From Bacillota bacterium (GTDB taxonomy: Bacteria > Bacillota_H > UBA994 > UBA5500), in assembly GCA_012727835.1 (NCBI GenBank), contig JAAYGE010000088.1, positions 1 through 16,579 of the forward strand: DNA of 16,579 bases, in the 5' to 3' direction. The notes under the pieces were generated by a model. That model was not told where the DNA came from and ran no database searches. It saw only the letters and a list, made by a program, of their open reading frames with translations. The position numbers and the translations under genes were made by a program. Numbering within the stretch: position 1 is the first letter of the stretch; each line of letters starts with the position of its first letter. Shown here piece after piece: positions 14,909-16,579 of this stretch.

Positions 14909-16024
14909 CTAAGTATTAATTTTTATCGAGCCACTGACCGTGCGGGCTCGCACCCTTTGCTGCCATTGCTTTTCAGCAAATGCCTGCGATTGGGCCACCA
15001 GCTTACGCTGCCCCGGCCGCTTCTGCTCTTCACTCACCATTAAACCGGGCAGGTCATGTTTAATGCTGCCGGCGGTGGACTCGGCTTCAATGCAATAACC
15101 GATGTTATCCCCTTCCGGCAACTCCACTTTAATTGCACCGTTCACCGACTTTACATCCAGCTGGCTATTCATTTCTTCGCTAATGCGGATGGTAATACGT
15201 CCGTTGGCTGCCTGAGCTCGCCCCCGCTCAATAGCACCGTCTAAAATCACCGAGCCATTAACCGAGCTAGCCTGTAGCTCATTAGCCTTTAATTTTTCCG
15301 CTGTGACCTTGCCATTGACCGTTTTTAAGCTCATGCGGGTAGCTGTCAACTCTTCCAAGCGGATGCTGCCGTTGGTGGTGGCAATGCTCAATTCTTCGTA
15401 TTCTCGCTGAGGTAACAGTAATTCGATGTTGATGCTAGCATTTTGGCCAAATAGGCGCCGCGCTTGGACTGACAAAGAGTTTTCATCGCTCTTCACCTGA
15501 ATTAGTCGGTCGGCGATCCTTTGCGCATTTCTTTCGTCATCGGCCCGCACTCGCGTATGCAAGCTTAACTGCCACAGTCCGTTCTTACTCAACCCCAACT
15601 CAATGCGTCCATTGGTATTGTGCAAATCTATATAAGGGTTATCGACACCAAATTCACCCCTTAGTTCCCGCTTAAAGGAGAATTCCTTTCCTCCGCCCAG
15701 CAACCCACCTAAGGCACGCCAAGCCTTTTCCGGCCTCAGGCACTGGGCATCATTCTTCAGCCGTTGGGCCTCCGCCTTTACCTCCTCCTGGGCTTCACAA
15801 GCCAGTTGACGGGCTCGGGCCACTTCGGCTCGCACCGCTTGTCGCGCCCTACGCTCCTCTTCCCACACTGCCTGACGTAGTGACTGCTCCGCCGAGGTTG
15901 TAGTCAAAGCCCTCTTATCCGCTCCATCGCCCTGCCCTATGGCCTCCAACAATCCGACGGCTTCGTCCACCGTAATTTTGCCCGCTTCCAGCATGCGCAG
16001 CACTAGCATCTTCTCATCCGACAC
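14909..16024 (-). CDS. DUF4097 beta-strand repeat protein with SHOCT-like N-terminus (YvlB-like), copy 2
   Basis: A 371-residue paralog of the next gene, with the same order: a short helical N-terminal domain (MSDEKMLVLRMLEAGKITVD), an alanine-, arginine- and glutamate-rich probable coiled coil (about 44-98, longer than in the paralog), then a DUF4097 solenoid from about 120. The turns here are T/V/A-N-G or V-S-G (137-139, 217-219, 236-238, 255-257, 273-275, 294-296, 363-365), about 19 residues apart. Only the general pattern, not the exact sequence, is shared with copy 1, so the duplication is old. No signal peptide or transmembrane segment is seen. The GTG at 16024 is the start: GGAGG lies eight bases upstream, the product then aligns with copy 1 from residue 1, and the longer frame's TTG (16045) falls inside the promoter -10. 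Function is unknown. Confidence 0.85.
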   Translation of the reverse strand: MSDEKMLVLRMLEAGKITVDEAVGLLEAIGQGDGADKRALTTTSAEQSLRQAVWEEERRARQAVRAEVARARQLACEAQEEVKAEAQRLKNDAQCLRPEKAWRALGGLLGGGKEFSFKRELRGEFGVDNPYIDLHNTNGRIELGLSKNGLWQLSLHTRVRADDERNAQRIADRLIQVKSDENSLSVQARRLFGQNASINIELLLPQREYEELSIATTNGSIRLEELTATRMSLKTVNGKVTAEKLKANELQASSVNGSVILDGAIERGRAQAANGRITIRISEEMNSQLDVKSVNGAIKVELPEGDNIGYCIEAESTAGSIKHDLPGLMVSEEQKRPGQRKLVAQSQAFAEKQWQQRVRARTVSGSIKINT

Positions 16025-16043
16025 CACAACCACCTCCAATCTC

Positions 16044-16073
16044 AATATACTACTCTACCCTTACAAATGTCAA
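16044..16073 (-). promoter_or_regulatory. Sigma-A promoter for the DUF4097 operon
   Basis: On the minus strand a consensus TTGACA (16073-16068) and TATATT (16049-16044) are 18 bases apart. Transcription would start near 16037, giving a leader of roughly 13 bases that contains the GGAGG ribosome site. It therefore also fixes the downstream gene start at 16024. Confidence 0.8.
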
Positions 16074-16128
16074 TATGTATTTTAATAAATTAAAGGCATT
16101 TCCTTTGCAACCGCTAGGCAAAAGAAAA

Positions 16129-16151
16129 GAGCCCAACCTTCCGTTGGGCTC
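16129..16151 (-). terminator. Rho-independent terminator of the ferredoxin gene
   Basis: A 9-bp stem pairs 16129-16137 (GAGCCCAAC) with 16143-16151 (GTTGGGCTC) around a 5-base loop. On the minus strand it is followed by TTTTCTTTT, a clear T-tract, 17 bases beyond the ferredoxin stop codon. Confidence 0.88.
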
Positions 16152-16167
16152 TCTTAACGATCGATTT

Positions 16168-16335
16168 TTATGCAGGGTTAGGAGCGTCTACTGGGCAAAC
16201 GGCTGCACAAGCTCCACAATCGATGCATTTGTCCGGGTCAATAACGTAAATATCACCTTCAGAAATTGCATCTACTGGGCATTCGGGCTGGCAAGCACCG
16301 CAAGCGATGCAATCCTCACTAATCTTATAGGCCAC
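16168..16335 (-). CDS. 2[4Fe-4S] clostridial-type ferredoxin
   Basis: A 55-residue low-potential electron carrier of anaerobic metabolism, acting in the cytosol with partners such as pyruvate:ferredoxin oxidoreductase or hydrogenase. Two complete cluster motifs are visible, [12 protein letters not shown] and [12 protein letters not shown], each CxxCxxCxxxCP, separated by the usual [16 protein letters not shown] linker. Length and symmetry match classical clostridial ferredoxins. The frame is open up to 16374, but the family starts MAYKISE, which corresponds to the GTG at 16335, with GGGGAGGTG six bases before it. It is monocistronic, with its own terminator downstream and a -10-like box upstream. 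No oxidoreductase partner is encoded nearby. Confidence 0.95.
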   Translation of the reverse strand: MAYKISEDCIACGACQPECPVDAISEGDIYVIDPDKCIDCGACAAVCPVDAPNPA

Positions 16336-16396
16336 GGCTTTCACCTCCCCTCGCCAACATTGGCAACAAAGCACTATCCATTGCCTTACCAGTCCT

Positions 16397-16402
16397 ATTA
16401 TA
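16397..16402 (-). promoter_or_regulatory. -10 box, probable ferredoxin promoter
   Basis: A perfect TATAAT on the minus strand, with start expected near 16390 and a leader of about 55 bases to the GTG at 16335. No good -35 lies at 16-18 bases (AGTGAG/GTGAGT is the nearest). Beyond it, 16403-16579 shows no gene I can support. Confidence 0.45.
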
Positions 16403-16579
16403 CATGAAATTTATCACATACTCACTAGTAACCGATTAAGAGAAAACTTCTTAACGTTAGGTATAGACGCCGAATATTAGAAAGACTATCGGCCGTACTT
16501 AATAGCACACTCTCCCGCTGCCCCGTACTACTGAATTATTCGTAGGGAATTAACAACACCGCATGCTTCACCAGATCCG

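Noticed and set aside
16536..16579. A minus-strand reading frame entering from the right edge and stopping at 16536-16538 (tail DLVKHAVLLIPYE).
   Set aside because: It could be the C-terminus of a gene outside the window, but 14 codons are too few to support a call and no terminator follows.

Overview
The window looks like chromosomal core DNA of an anaerobic Bacillota (Firmicutes), probably a clostridial or related lineage. The signs are strong GGAGG-type ribosome binding sites, frequent GTG and TTG starts, a 55-residue clostridial 2[4Fe-4S] ferredoxin, a DUF1858 redox protein, a DUF348/G5/3D cell-wall protein and two YvlB-like DUF4097 proteins. I cannot name the genus. I see no IS element, phage gene, CRISPR array, tRNA or rRNA.

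Layout. (1) 1-1137 (+): an aspartate aminotransferase cut by the window edge. It converges on an ECF sigma factor (1351-1875, -), with a shared hairpin terminator between them. (2) 2014-4143 (+): a class A penicillin-binding protein. Its stop overlaps tail-to-tail with a four-gene minus-strand operon at 4133-7522: ABC ATPase, ABC-2 permease, thiamine pyrophosphokinase, ComB-type phosphatase. (3) 7660-11444 (+): an M28/DUF4910-like peptidase, a D-2-hydroxyacid dehydrogenase, a thioredoxin-like protein and a DUF1858 protein, ended by a perfect bidirectional terminator. (4) 11499-12431 (-): a secreted or anchored DUF348/G5/3D wall enzyme, divergent from an Asparaginase_II gene (12693-13703, +). 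The shared upstream region holds a clear sigma-A promoter and inverted copies of a 12-bp motif. (5) 13805-16024 (-): a two-gene operon of paralogous DUF4097 proteins with a strong sigma-A promoter. (6) 16168-16335 (-): the ferredoxin with its own terminator.

Themes are envelope building and remodelling (PBP1A, 3D protein, perhaps the DUF4097 pair and the ECF sigma), amino-acid and peptide metabolism (aminotransferase, peptidase, asparaginase, hydroxyacid dehydrogenase) and anaerobic thiol/iron-sulfur redox (thioredoxin-like, DUF1858, ferredoxin). Nothing here is clearly a new system. The points most worth a second look are the paired cytosolic DUF4097 proteins, a hairpin repeated at two convergent junctions with a compensatory base-pair change, the ABC-thiN-comB operon, and the inverted 12-bp motif between the 3D protein and asparaginase genes.
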